Positions 12,566 through 20,850 of a stretch of DNA of 33,804 nucleotides are shown here, piece after piece. The notes beneath the pieces were generated by a model. It made no database searches and was not told the origin of the DNA. It was given only the letters and a program-made list of their open reading frames with translations. Source of the stretch: DASZPL01 sp035550315 (GTDB taxonomy: Bacteria > Actinomycetota > Actinomycetes > JAFAQI01); contig DASZPL010000006.1 in assembly GCA_035550315.1 (NCBI GenBank), forward strand, positions 1-33,804, in the 5' to 3' direction. The translations under genes were made by a program, and so were the position numbers. Every line of letters starts with the position of its first letter. Position 1 is the stretch's first letter.

Positions 12566-13851
12566 GCGGGCTTTCCGTCCAGGACGGTCGGGCGGCCGTG
12601 CAGAAAGGTGGCGACGACGCGGCCGGGCAGCTCCCGCCCGGCGTACGGCGTGTTGCGGCTGCGGCTGGCGCTCTGCGCCGGGTCGACTACCCAGCGGGCA
12701 TCGGGGTCGACCAGCAGCAGGTTGGCCGGCGCGCCCGGTTGCAGCGGCTGGCCCTGCCGGGCGAGCCGGCCGATGCGGGCGGGCCGGTGGCTCATCCGGT
12801 CGGCGACGCCGGCCCAGTCGAGCATCCCGGTCTGCACCATCGACTCGATCACGACGGACAGCGCCGTCTCGAGTCCGGTCATGCCGAACGCCGCAGCGGC
12901 GAACTCGCTTTCCTTCGCCTCGAGCGGATGCGGGGCATGGTCGGTCGCGACCGCGTCGATGGTGCCGTCAGCAAGGGCTTCGCGCAGCGCCGTGACGTCG
13001 GCGTCGGTCCGCAGCGGCGGGTTCACCTTGTAGATCGGGTCGTACGACGCGACCAGCTCGTCGGTGAGCGACAGGTGGTGCGGCGTCACCTCGGCGGTGA
13101 CGTTCCACCCCTTTGCCTTCGCCCACCGCACCAGCTCCACCGAGCCGGCGGTGGAGACGTGGCAGAAGTGCACCCGGGAGCCGACGTGCGCCGCGAGCAG
13201 GCAGTCGCGCGCGATGATCGCCTCCTCGGCGACCGCCGGCCAGCCGGCCAGGCCGAGCACACCGGACCACTCGCCTTCGTTCATCTGGGCGGACTCGGTG
13301 AGCCGGGGCTCTTGGGCGTGCTGCGCGACGACTCCGTCGAACGCCTTGACGTACTCCAGCGCGCGCCGCATCAGCAGCGAGTCGTGGACGCATTGGCCGT
13401 CGTCGGAGAAGACCCGCACCCGCGCCTCGGAGTCGGCCATCGCGCCAAGCTCGGCGAGCTGCTTGCCGGCCAAGCCGACCGTGACCGCGCCGACCGGATG
13501 TACGTCGCAGTGCCCGGCCTGCTGGCCGAGCCGCCAGACCTGTTCGACCACGCCGGCGACGTCGGCGACCGGCTCGGTGTTGGCCATGGCATGGACGGCG
13601 GTGAAGCCGCCCAGCGCCGCAGCCATCGTCCCCGTCTCGACGGTCTCGGCGTCCTCGCGGCCGGGCTCGCGCAGGTGGGTGTGCAGGTCGACCAACCCGG
13701 GCAGTGCGACCAGGCCGCCGGCGTCCAGCCGTTGTGCGCGGGCCGGCGCAGCGTCGGTGAGGACGCCGGCCGGGTCGAGGTACAGCGTGGTGGGCTTGCC
13801 GCCCAGCGGCCGGGCTCCCTCGATCACCCAGCCGGTCGAGATCGCCCTCAT
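12562..13851 (-). CDS. pyrC: Dihydroorotase
   Basis: PyrC cyclises carbamoyl aspartate to dihydroorotate. The 429-residue protein belongs to the amidohydrolase family. It shows the metal-binding HTHLREPG near residue 57, additional ligands in HFCHVSTAGS and VTPHHLSLTD, the substrate region YKVNPPLR, and the catalytic Asp in ATDHAPHPLEAKE near residue 312. I chose ATG at 13851 (MRAISTGWVIEGA) because it overlaps the pyrB stop (ATGA). The same frame stays open much further upstream only because it shadows pyrB, and that extension has no family resemblance. Confidence 0.96.
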   Translation of the reverse strand: MRAISTGWVIEGARPLGGKPTTLYLDPAGVLTDAAPARAQRLDAGGLVALPGLVDLHTHLREPGREDAETVETGTMAAALGGFTAVHAMANTEPVADVAGVVEQVWRLGQQAGHCDVHPVGAVTVGLAGKQLAELGAMADSEARVRVFSDDGQCVHDSLLMRRALEYVKAFDGVVAQHAQEPRLTESAQMNEGEWSGVLGLAGWPAVAEEAIIARDCLLAAHVGSRVHFCHVSTAGSVELVRWAKAKGWNVTAEVTPHHLSLTDELVASYDPIYKVNPPLRTDADVTALREALADGTIDAVATDHAPHPLEAKESEFAAAAFGMTGLETALSVVIESMVQTGMLDWAGVADRMSHRPARIGRLARQGQPLQPGAPANLLLVDPDARWVVDPAQSASRSRNTPYAGRELPGRVVATFLHGRPTVLDGKPA

Positions 13852-14795
13852 GCAGCGGCCTCCGACATCATCGTGGCGTCGACCAAACCACCGAGCAGCA
13901 GGTAGAGGACGGCCATCCGCACCGACACACCGTTGGCTACCTGCTCGACGATCGTCGAGCGCACGCTGTCGGCCACCTCCGCGGCGATCTCGACGCCGCG
14001 GTTCATCGGGCCGGGGTGCATCACGATCGCGTCCTCCGGCATCGCCGCGAGCCGCTGCCGGTCGAGGCCGTAGCGGCGGGCGTACTCGCGGACCGTCGGG
14101 AAGAACCCGCCGTGCATCCGCTCGTGCTGCACCCGCAGCATCATCACGACGTCGCTCTTCGGCAGCACCGGGTCGAGCTCGTAGGAGACGCTGCTCGGCC
14201 AGGCGCCGACGCCGACCGGCAGCAGGGTCGGCGGCGCGACCAGCGTGACCTCGGCACCGAGGACGGCGAGCAGCAGCACGTTGCTGCGGGCCACCCGCGA
14301 GTGCAGCACATCGCCGACGATCGCGACCCGCAGGCCGTCGAGCCGGCCGGTACGCGAGCGGATGGTGTAGGCGTCGAGCAGCGCCTGGGTCGGATGCTCG
14401 TGGGTGCCGTCGCCGGCGTTGACGACGCTGCCGCGGATCCAGCGCGCGAGCTGGTGCGGCGCGCCGCTCGCGCCGTGGCGGACCACGACCGCGTCGGATC
14501 CCATCGCCTCCAGGGTGAGCGCGGTGTCCTTCAACGACTCGCCCTTGGACACGCTGGACCCTTTGGCGGAGAAGTTGATGACGTCGGCGGACAGCCGTTT
14601 CGCGGCGACTTCGAACGACGTCCGGGTGCGGGTCGAGTCCTCGAAGAACAGGTTGACCACGGTGCGGCCGCGGAGCGTGGGCAGCTTCTTGATGCTGCGG
14701 CCGGCGAGCGCGGCGTCCATCTCGGCGGCGGTGTCGAGCACGAGCAGCGCGTCGTCGCGGCTCAGGTCGCCGGCCGAGAGCAGGTGGCGGTTCAC
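13848..14795 (-). CDS. pyrB: Aspartate carbamoyltransferase catalytic subunit
   Basis: PyrB condenses carbamoyl phosphate with aspartate, the committed step of pyrimidine synthesis. The 315-residue protein has the carbamoyl-phosphate site FFEDSTRTRTSFE near residue 50, SSVSKGESLKDT near residue 80, GDGTHEHPTQALLD near residue 128, and MHPGPMNRG near residue 260. No regulatory pyrI is present, as in other actinobacteria, where control is through PyrR. The start is GTG at 14795 overlapping the pyrR stop (GTGA). Confidence 0.96.
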   Translation of the reverse strand: MNRHLLSAGDLSRDDALLVLDTAAEMDAALAGRSIKKLPTLRGRTVVNLFFEDSTRTRTSFEVAAKRLSADVINFSAKGSSVSKGESLKDTALTLEAMGSDAVVVRHGASGAPHQLARWIRGSVVNAGDGTHEHPTQALLDAYTIRSRTGRLDGLRVAIVGDVLHSRVARSNVLLLAVLGAEVTLVAPPTLLPVGVGAWPSSVSYELDPVLPKSDVVMMLRVQHERMHGGFFPTVREYARRYGLDRQRLAAMPEDAIVMHPGPMNRGVEIAAEVADSVRSTIVEQVANGVSVRMAVLYLLLGGLVDATMMSEAAA

Positions 14796-15409
14796 GGCGT
14801 CTCTCCGGCCGCCGATGCCGCGCTGGCTTCGCGGCCCAGGTCGGCGGGACCGAGCAGCACACCGTCGCGGCCGTCACGCTCCACCAGCAGGACGTGCACC
14901 GTCTCGGTCAAGGCCGTCGGCAGGTTCTTGCCGACGTAGTCGGCGCGCACCGGCAGCTCGCGGTGGCCGCGGTCGACCAGCACCGCGAGCTGCACCGCCT
15001 GCGGCCGCCCGATGTCGCCGAGCGCGTCGAGCGCGGCCCGGACGGTGCGGCCCGAGAACAGCACGTCATCGACGAGGACGACGGTGCGGCCGTCGATGCC
15101 GGCGGGCGGGATGTCGGTGGCCTCCAAAGCGCGGACGCCGCGCAGCCGGAGGTCGTCGCGGTACATCGTGACGTCAAGCGCGCCGACCGGCACCTCGACG
15201 TTCTCGATCTCCCCGATGCGCGCGGCCAGCCGGCGGGCGAGCACGACGCCTCGGGTCGGGATGCCGAGCACGACGAGTCCGCTGGCACCGTGGTTGCGCT
15301 CGACGATCTCGTGCGCGATGCGCGTCATGGCGCGCGAAACGTCAGCAGGGTCGAGCACTGGGCGAGCGGCCGCGGGATCACCCGACGTCGGCCGCGGGGC
15401 AGCAGGCAT
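14792..15409 (-). CDS. pyrR: PyrR, pyr mRNA-binding regulator and uracil phosphoribosyltransferase homologue
   Basis: PyrR binds a conserved loop in pyr leader RNA in response to uridine nucleotides and often has weak uracil phosphoribosyltransferase activity. The 205-residue product has the PRPP signature VVLVDDVLFSGRTVRAALDA near residues 110-129, GIPTRGVVLARRLA near residue 50, and a basic surface segment MYRDDLRLRG. It starts at ATG 15409, nine bases after AAGGAGGGG. N- and C-terminal tails of about 15-20 Ala-rich residues exceed the Bacillus protein. A PyrR-binding loop sits just upstream of its own ribosome-binding site, so it is autoregulated by inference. Confidence 0.96.
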   Translation of the reverse strand: MPAAPRPTSGDPAAARPVLDPADVSRAMTRIAHEIVERNHGASGLVVLGIPTRGVVLARRLAARIGEIENVEVPVGALDVTMYRDDLRLRGVRALEATDIPPAGIDGRTVVLVDDVLFSGRTVRAALDALGDIGRPQAVQLAVLVDRGHRELPVRADYVGKNLPTALTETVHVLLVERDGRDGVLLGPADLGREASAASAAGETP

Positions 15410-15418
15410 CGCTTCGTT

Positions 15419-15446
15419 CCCCTCCTTGTCCGCCTCACGGGACGGG
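15419..15446 (-). promoter_or_regulatory. PyrR-binding loop overlapping the pyrR ribosome-binding site
   Basis: Minus-strand RNA reads CCCGTCCCGTGAGGCGG (15446-15430), then AC and AAGGAGGGG (15427-15419). The core GTCCCGTGAGGC matches the known PyrR anti-terminator loop pattern (GUCC, a short purine-containing loop, GAGGY), flanked by pairing CCG and CGG. It lies three bases before the Shine-Dalgarno sequence and there is no separate terminator hairpin. This matches the translational-repression arrangement shown for Mycobacterium smegmatis pyrR rather than the Bacillus transcription-attenuation layout. Confidence 0.8.
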
Positions 15447-15467
15447 TCTTAAAGGACGGTTTCGACG

Positions 15468-15497
15468 ACACTATCAGCGCGCCGGCGACGACCCCAA
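15468..15497 (-). promoter_or_regulatory. Probable pyr operon promoter
   Basis: TTGGGG (15497-15492) and TAGTGT (15473-15468) are separated by 18 bases in the 118-base nusB-pyrR gap. Transcription would begin near 15461, giving a leader of about 50 bases that contains the complete PyrR loop. This is inferred from hexamers and spacing only. Confidence 0.45.
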
Positions 15498-15527
15498 CGA
15501 GGTTTCGCGGCCCGGCGAGCCGGGCGC

Positions 15528-15932
15528 TCAGGCGGTCAGGTCGTGAGCGCCGACGCGGGCGAGCAGGCCGTTCACGAAGCCGGGCGACTCGTCGGTGGAC
15601 AGCGCCTTCGCCATCTCGACGGCTTCGTTGATCACCACACCGCGCGGTACGTCGTCACGCCACAGCAGCTCGTAGACCGCGATCCGCAACACCGTGCGGT
15701 CCACCGGTGGCATCCGGTCGAGCGGCCAGCCCTTGGCATACGTCGCGACGATCCGGTCGATCGTCTCGGCGTGGTCGGCGACCCCCTCGACGATGGTCCG
15801 CGCGTACTCCGGGACCGGCGGATCTGAGCGCTCCACCCAGGCGGTCAGGGTGGCCAGCGGGTCGGCGGCGCGTTGGTCGGCCTCGAACAGGACGTCGAGG
15901 GCCCGTTTGCGCGCCTTGCTGCGGGCGGCCAC
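15528..15932 (-). CDS. nusB: Transcription antitermination protein NusB
   Basis: NusB binds boxA RNA with NusE (S10) in rRNA antitermination. The 134-residue all-helical protein shows the Arg-rich N-terminus ARSKARKRALDVLFEADQR and the family core PPVDRTVLRIAVYELLWRDDVPRGVVINEAVEMAK, with the terminal FVNGLLARV. Length is typical. The start is GTG at 15932, 18 bases after the efp stop, so it is co-transcribed with efp. Downstream is the pyr operon leader; no bldD-like gene lies between. Confidence 0.95.
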   Translation of the reverse strand: MAARSKARKRALDVLFEADQRAADPLATLTAWVERSDPPVPEYARTIVEGVADHAETIDRIVATYAKGWPLDRMPPVDRTVLRIAVYELLWRDDVPRGVVINEAVEMAKALSTDESPGFVNGLLARVGAHDLTA

Positions 15933-15950
15933 GCGAGCGGTCGGCGGTCG

Positions 15951-16514
15951 TTAGCCGCTGACGCGGCTGATGTATCGGCCGTCGCGGGTGTCGACCTTGA
16001 TCTTCTCGCCCTGCGCGACGAACAGCGGCACCTGCACGGTCGCGCCGGTCTCCAACGTCGCAGGCTTGGTGCCGCCGGTGGAACGGTCGCCCTGCATCCC
16101 CGGCTCGGTGTAGGTGATGGTCAGCTCGACCGACGCCGGCAGTTCGACGTACAGCACTGCGCCGTCATGCATCGCGACCGTCGCAGCGGTGTTCTCGAGC
16201 AAGTAGTCCTTCGCGTCGCCGACCGCCGACTCGGGCACCGTCACCTGGTCGTAGGTCTCGGCGTCCATGAACACGTAGTCGGCGCCGTCGTGGTAGAGGT
16301 ACGTCATCTCGCGCTTGTCGACGGTGGCCACGTCGACCTTCACACCGGCGTTGAAGGTGCGCTCAACCACCTGACCGGTCAACACGTTCTTCAGCTTGCT
16401 GCGCACGAACGCGCCGCCCTTGCCGGGCTTGACGTGCTGGAACTCGACCACGTTCCACAGCACGCCGTCGAGGTCGAGCGTCATGCCGTTCTTCAGGTCG
16501 TTGGTGGTGGCCAC
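15951..16514 (-). CDS. efp: Translation elongation factor P
   Basis: EF-P relieves ribosome stalling at proline stretches. The 187-residue three-domain protein has the tip loop HVKPGKGGAFVRSKLKNVLTG near residues 27-47, with Lys at the position that is modified in many bacteria. The C-terminal signature YITY-like TITYTEPGMQGDRSTGGTKPA is clear. No EpmA or modification partner is in this window. The start is GTG at 16514 with AGGAG nine bases upstream, 18 bases after the peptidase gene. Confidence 0.97.
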   Translation of the reverse strand: MATTNDLKNGMTLDLDGVLWNVVEFQHVKPGKGGAFVRSKLKNVLTGQVVERTFNAGVKVDVATVDKREMTYLYHDGADYVFMDAETYDQVTVPESAVGDAKDYLLENTAATVAMHDGAVLYVELPASVELTITYTEPGMQGDRSTGGTKPATLETGATVQVPLFVAQGEKIKVDTRDGRYISRVSG

Positions 16515-16532
16515 GGTGCCGTGCTCCTGCTC

Positions 16533-17612
16533 TCAGCTGATCTCGATCAAGTCGCGTGTCGACGCGGTCAGGCACTCGGTGGCCGCCAGCCGGACGACGA
16601 CGGTGTCCTCGATCCGGACACCCCCGCGACCCGGGAGGTAGACACCGGGCTCGACGGTCACCGGCACGCGGTCTGCCAGTGTATCCGCGGCGGAACCGGG
16701 CGTGAGGAACGGCGATTCGTGGATCTCCAGCCCGACGCCGTGGCCCAGCCCGTGCGCCGGTTGGTGGCCGGCATCGGTGATCAGTTCCCGCGCGTAGCTG
16801 TCGAGCGCGGCGGGCGCCGCACCGTGAACCGTGCGGTCGCGGCAGCGCTGCTGGATGTCGTGGACCAGCGCGTGCAGGTCGCGTTGCCAGTCGGCGACCG
16901 GAGCGACCGCGACCGTCCGGGTCATGTCCGCGTGGTAGCCGGCGTACCGGGCGCCGAAGTCGAGCTTGACGAGGTCGCCCGGTCGCAGCGGCCGGTCGGT
17001 CGGCTGGTGATGCGGGATCGCGCTGTGCCCGCCGAAAGCCACGATGCTGTCGAACGCCGGGGCCTCGGCGCCGTGGTCGTGCATCGCCGACTGCAAGGTC
17101 CACGCGACGTCCCGTTCGGTGACTCCCGGCCTAAGGCTTGCGACGGCGGTCGCGAACGCCGCATCGGTGATCGCGCACGCCTGGGTCAACGCGGCCAGCT
17201 CAGCCTCGTCCTTGGCGGCGCGCAGCGGTTCGACCACGGGCCGGCATGCGACCAGCTCGGGTGCGCCGTCGACAGCGGCGAGCCGCGCCTGCACGGCGAC
17301 CGTGACGTGCTCGGTTTCGATGCCCAAGCGCCGCACGCCTTGTCGGCCGGCGGCTTCGACGAGTGCCGGCCCGACCGCCCTGGTCTCGAGAACCTCCAGG
17401 TCCGGGACCTCGGCGGCGGCCTGGGTCACGTACCGCCCGTCGGTCGCGAACGTCGCGTCGCCGGCGCGGGTCAGCAGCAGCGCGCCGTTCGACCCGGTGA
17501 AGCCGGACAGGTAGCGGACGTTGACCAGGTTCGTCACCAACAGCGCGTCGAGACCCTCGGGCAGCGACGCGGCGACCCGGGCACGGCGATCGGCGGTTGC
17601 GGCAGCGGTCAC
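16533..17612 (-). CDS. pepQ: M24 family Xaa-Pro dipeptidase/aminopeptidase
   Basis: This cytosolic metallopeptidase cleaves peptide bonds next to proline. The 359-residue protein has the N-terminal creatinase-like domain and a pita-bread catalytic domain. The five expected metal ligands are present: Asp in KLDFGARYAG, Asp in HADMTRTVAV, His in GLGHGVGLEIHE, and Glu in VTVEPGVYLPG and RIEDTVVV. The gene sits next to efp in most actinomycetes, a sensible pairing because both deal with proline-rich sequences. The start is GTG at 17612, overlapping the aroQ stop (GTGA). Confidence 0.94.
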   Translation of the reverse strand: MTAAATADRRARVAASLPEGLDALLVTNLVNVRYLSGFTGSNGALLLTRAGDATFATDGRYVTQAAAEVPDLEVLETRAVGPALVEAAGRQGVRRLGIETEHVTVAVQARLAAVDGAPELVACRPVVEPLRAAKDEAELAALTQACAITDAAFATAVASLRPGVTERDVAWTLQSAMHDHGAEAPAFDSIVAFGGHSAIPHHQPTDRPLRPGDLVKLDFGARYAGYHADMTRTVAVAPVADWQRDLHALVHDIQQRCRDRTVHGAAPAALDSYARELITDAGHQPAHGLGHGVGLEIHESPFLTPGSAADTLADRVPVTVEPGVYLPGRGGVRIEDTVVVRLAATECLTASTRDLIEIS

Positions 17613-18052
17613 GACGACAGCCGGCGCGCCAAACCCTGCAAGGCGAGCACGTAGGACTCCGTGCCGAAGCCAGCCACCACGCCGGCCGCCAAGCCGGCGG
17701 TGTAGGAGACGTGGCGAAACTCCTCACGCGCCAACGGGTTCGACAGGTGCACCTCGACGAACGGCACCGGCAGCTGCGCGGCCGCGTCGCGGATCGCGAC
17801 GCTGGTGTGGGTCCAGGCCGCGGGGTTCAACACCAGCGCGTCGGCGACGCCGTCGGCTGCCTCGTGCAGCCAGCCGACGAACCTCGCTTCGTCGTCGGTT
17901 TGCCGAACCTCGACCGCGAGGTCGAGCCGCTCGCCGGCCGCAGTGCAGGTGGTGACGAGGTCGTCGTACGTCGCGTCGCCGTAGATCGCCGGCTCGCGCG
18001 CTCCGAGCCGGCCGAGGTTGGGTCCGTTGAGGACGAGGACGCGCTTGCTCAT
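17609..18052 (-). CDS. aroQ: Type II 3-dehydroquinate dehydratase
   Basis: AroQ dehydrates 3-dehydroquinate to 3-dehydroshikimate. The 147-residue product has NGPNLGRLGAREPAIYG near residues 9-25 with the catalytic Tyr, LNPAAWTHTSVAIRDA with the substrate-binding Asn and Thr, and VEVHLSNPLAREEFRH with the catalytic His. These define the dodecameric type II enzyme. I chose ATG at 18052, which overlaps the aroB stop (ATGA); the same frame stays open into aroB but that part is shadow. Confidence 0.95.
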   Translation of the reverse strand: MSKRVLVLNGPNLGRLGAREPAIYGDATYDDLVTTCTAAGERLDLAVEVRQTDDEARFVGWLHEAADGVADALVLNPAAWTHTSVAIRDAAAQLPVPFVEVHLSNPLAREEFRHVSYTAGLAAGVVAGFGTESYVLALQGLARRLSS

Positions 18053-19119
18053 ACCGCCACCTTCGCGTACGCCGCCTCGAGCAGCGCCTCGTCGGGATCC
18101 TCCAGCACGCCGGGGCGCGCCAACCCGTCGAGGACGACGAACCGCAGGACCGCGCCGCGGGCCTTCTTGTCGACCTGCATGGTCTTTCGCAGCCGCGGCC
18201 AGGCGGCGCGCGGATGCGTCGTCGGCAGCCCGATCGCCTGCAGCAGCTCGCGGTGTCGCGCAGCTACCTCGTCGGGCAACCGCCCGGCGGCCCGCGCCAG
18301 CTCGGCGACGTAGACCATGCCGACCGCGACGGCGTGACCGTGCGGCACCGCGAAGTCCTCGACGCGTTCGATCGCGTGCGCCAACGTGTGGCCGTAGTTG
18401 AGCACCTCGCGCGGACCGGCTTCGCGGAGGTCCTGTGAGACGACGGCGGCTTTCATCGCGACCGCCCGCTCGATCAGCTCTTGGGTGTGGGGCCCGCGGG
18501 GGCTGCTGGCAGCGACCGGGTCGGACTCGATCAGCTCGAGGATGACGGGGTCGGCGATGAAGCCGGCCTTGACGACCTCGGCCATGCCGTTGACCCACTC
18601 GGCGTCGGGCAGCGTTGCGAGCAGGTCGAGGTCGACCAGTACGCCGGCGGGCGGATGGAACGCGCCGACCAGGTTCTTGCCGGCGCCGGTGTTGATGCCG
18701 GTCTTGCCGCCGATCGCGGCGTCGACCATCGCGAGCAGCGTCGTGGGGACGTGCACCACCCGCACGCCGCGCAGCCAGGTCGCGGCGGCGAAGCCGGCGA
18801 CGTCCGTCGTCGCGCCGCCGCCGACCGCGACGACCGCGTCCGAGCGGGTCAGCCGCAGCCGGCCGAGGTCGTCCCACAGCCGCGCGGTGACGTCCAGCGA
18901 CTTCGCCGCCTCGCCGGCCGGGATGGTCAGCGGCTCGACCCGGCAGCCGGCCTGCTGCAGCGCCCGGATCGGCTCGTCGGCCAAATGACGGATCCGTTCG
19001 TCGGCGACGACCGCGACGGTCGCCGCGCCGGTCAGCAGGTCCGGCAGCCGGTCGGCCAGGCCGTGACCGAGGGTGACGTCGTACGGCGACGGGCCGGCGA
19101 CGTGGATGGTCGTGGTCAT
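18049..19119 (-). CDS. aroB: 3-dehydroquinate synthase
   Basis: AroB converts DAHP to 3-dehydroquinate using NAD and a divalent metal. The 356-residue protein shows the NAD site AVGGGATTDVAGFAAATWLRG near residue 98, the substrate segment PTTLLAMVDAAIGGKTGIN, and the metal ligands Glu in MAEVVKAGF, His in LNYGHTLAHAIE and His in PHGHAVAVGM. Length is standard. Its ATG at 19119 overlaps the aroK stop (ATGA), and its stop overlaps aroQ. Confidence 0.96.
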   Translation of the reverse strand: MTTTIHVAGPSPYDVTLGHGLADRLPDLLTGAATVAVVADERIRHLADEPIRALQQAGCRVEPLTIPAGEAAKSLDVTARLWDDLGRLRLTRSDAVVAVGGGATTDVAGFAAATWLRGVRVVHVPTTLLAMVDAAIGGKTGINTGAGKNLVGAFHPPAGVLVDLDLLATLPDAEWVNGMAEVVKAGFIADPVILELIESDPVAASSPRGPHTQELIERAVAMKAAVVSQDLREAGPREVLNYGHTLAHAIERVEDFAVPHGHAVAVGMVYVAELARAAGRLPDEVAARHRELLQAIGLPTTHPRAAWPRLRKTMQVDKKARGAVLRFVVLDGLARPGVLEDPDEALLEAAYAKVAV

Positions 19120-19625
19120 CGGCAGGCGCCGATCCCGGCCGCGACCTCGGCGGCGACGTCGGCAGCCGGGCGCGCGTCCGTGGCGACGGTCATCACCGCA
19201 ACCTCGGCGTAGAACGGCCGGCGGTCGTCGAGCATCGCCTTCAACTGGGCCCGCGGATTGCCGAGCAGCAGCGGCCGGTCGCGGTTGAAGCCGACCCGCG
19301 CCAACGCGTCGGTCAGTCCGACGTCCAAGAAGACGACGTGGTGACCGCGCAACGCCGCGCGGGTTTGCGGGTCGAGCACCGCGCCACCACCGAGCGCCAC
19401 GACGCCGTCGGAGCCAGTGAGCGCTTCCTGCACCGCGGTCGCTTCCAGCGCACGGAACGCCGGCTCGCCGTCCTCCACGAAGATGTCGGCGACCGACTTC
19501 CCGGCAACCGCCTCAACGTCGGCGTCGGTGTCGCGGAAGTCGACGCCGTACTGCTCCGCGACCAGCCGGCCGACCGTTGACTTGCCGGCGCCGGGCGGGC
19601 CCACCAACACGACCATCGGGCTCAT
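19116..19625 (-). CDS. aroK: Shikimate kinase
   Basis: AroK phosphorylates shikimate with ATP. The 169-residue protein has the P-loop GPPGAGKSTVG near residues 9-19, the Mg/shikimate segment FRDTDADVEA, the substrate-binding ALGGGAV near residue 77, and the lid region FNRDRPLL near residue 117. I placed the start at ATG 19625 (MSPMVVLVG), ten bases after the aroC stop. The frame is open further upstream only as an aroC shadow. Confidence 0.95.
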   Translation of the reverse strand: MSPMVVLVGPPGAGKSTVGRLVAEQYGVDFRDTDADVEAVAGKSVADIFVEDGEPAFRALEATAVQEALTGSDGVVALGGGAVLDPQTRAALRGHHVVFLDVGLTDALARVGFNRDRPLLLGNPRAQLKAMLDDRRPFYAEVAVMTVATDARPAADVAAEVAAGIGACR

Positions 19626-19635
19626 CGGCGCGCAA

Positions 19636-20814
19636 TCATTTGATCGCCAGCGCGGCGAGGTAGGCATCGCGGTTGCGCCGGGTCTCGACCACGGCGTCGC
19701 CGCCGAACTTCTCCAGCGCGGCGTCGGCCAGCACCAGCGCGACCATCGCCTCCGCGACCACACCGGCGGCCGGCACCGCACATACGTCGGACCGCTGGTT
19801 GATCGCCTTCGCCGGCTCGCCCGTCGCGACGTCGACGGTGTCGAGCGCGCGCGGCACCGTCGAGATCGGCTTCATCGCGGCGCGGACGCGCAGCACCTCG
19901 CCGGTGGTCATGCCGCCCTCGGTGCCGCCCGAGCGGCCGGTCCGGCGCCGAAGCCCACCCGCGTCCGACTCGATCTCGTCGTGCGCCGCGCTCCCCCGCC
20001 GGGCCGCGGAACGGAAGCCGTCACCCAGCTCGACGCCCTTGATGGCCTGGATTCCCATCAGCGCCGCCGCCAGCCGGCCGTCGAGACGGCGGTCCCAATG
20101 CGTGTGACTGCCAAGGCCCGGCGGCAGCCCCAGCGCGACCACCTCCACGACGCCGCCCAGGGTGTCGCCGTCGCTGCGCGCGGCGTCGATCTCCGCCACC
20201 ATCGCCTCGCTCGTCGCCGGGTCGAAACAGCGCACCGGATCGGCATCCACCCGTTCCAGATCGCCGCGCCCCGGCAGCACGCCATCCGGTGCGGTCACCG
20301 CACCCAGCGCCACGACGTGGCTGAGGACCTCCACGTCCAGCGCCTGCGCCAGGAAGCGTTTGGCGACGGCGCCGAGCGCGACCCGGGCTGCGGTCTCACG
20401 CGCACTGGCGCGTTCCAGCACCGGGCGGGCATCGTCGAAGCCGTACTTCTGCATGCCGACCAAGTCGGCGTGACCCGGTCGCGGCCGGGTCAGCGGCGCG
20501 GCCCGGCCGAGGCCGGCCAGCGCCTCGGCGTGGACGGGGTCAGCCGCCATCACGGCTTCCCACTTCGGCCACTCGGTGTTGCCGATCCGGACCGCGATCG
20601 GCGAGCCCATCGAGACGCCGTGGCGAATGCCGCCGAGCAGCTCGACCTCGTCGGCCTCGAACGACATCCGGGCGCCGCGACCGTAGCCGGCCCGCCGGCG
20701 CGCCAGCTCGTCGCCGATCTCCTTGGTCGTCACCCGGACACCGGCCGGCAGGCCTTCGAGGATCGCGACCAGGGCAGGGCCGTGCGACTCACCCGCGGTC
20801 AGCCAGCGCAGCAC
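19636..20814 (-). CDS. aroC: Chorismate synthase
   Basis: AroC makes chorismate from EPSP, requiring reduced FMN. The 392-residue protein carries the family signatures GESHGPAL at the N-terminus, RPRPGHADLVGMQKYG near residue 110, RASARETAARVALGAVAK near residue 135, and SGGTEGGMTTGE near residue 300. The start is GTG at 20814, the only position that preserves the N-terminal MLRWLTAGESHG. It lies 36 bases after the pilus cluster, with no clear terminator between, so read-through from the pil genes into the aro genes is possible. Confidence 0.97.
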   Translation of the reverse strand: MLRWLTAGESHGPALVAILEGLPAGVRVTTKEIGDELARRRAGYGRGARMSFEADEVELLGGIRHGVSMGSPIAVRIGNTEWPKWEAVMAADPVHAEALAGLGRAAPLTRPRPGHADLVGMQKYGFDDARPVLERASARETAARVALGAVAKRFLAQALDVEVLSHVVALGAVTAPDGVLPGRGDLERVDADPVRCFDPATSEAMVAEIDAARSDGDTLGGVVEVVALGLPPGLGSHTHWDRRLDGRLAAALMGIQAIKGVELGDGFRSAARRGSAAHDEIESDAGGLRRRTGRSGGTEGGMTTGEVLRVRAAMKPISTVPRALDTVDVATGEPAKAINQRSDVCAVPAAGVVAEAMVALVLADAALEKFGGDAVVETRRNRDAYLAALAIK

Positions 20815-20850
20815 CCGTCCATTCTGCCGTGCGGGCGACCGACAATGCCG

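Noticed and set aside
13852..14877. Long in-frame N-terminal extension of pyrC
   Set aside because: The extension overlaps pyrB in another frame and is Arg/Pro-rich without family similarity. The ATG at 13851 overlaps the pyrB stop and begins a normal dihydroorotase.
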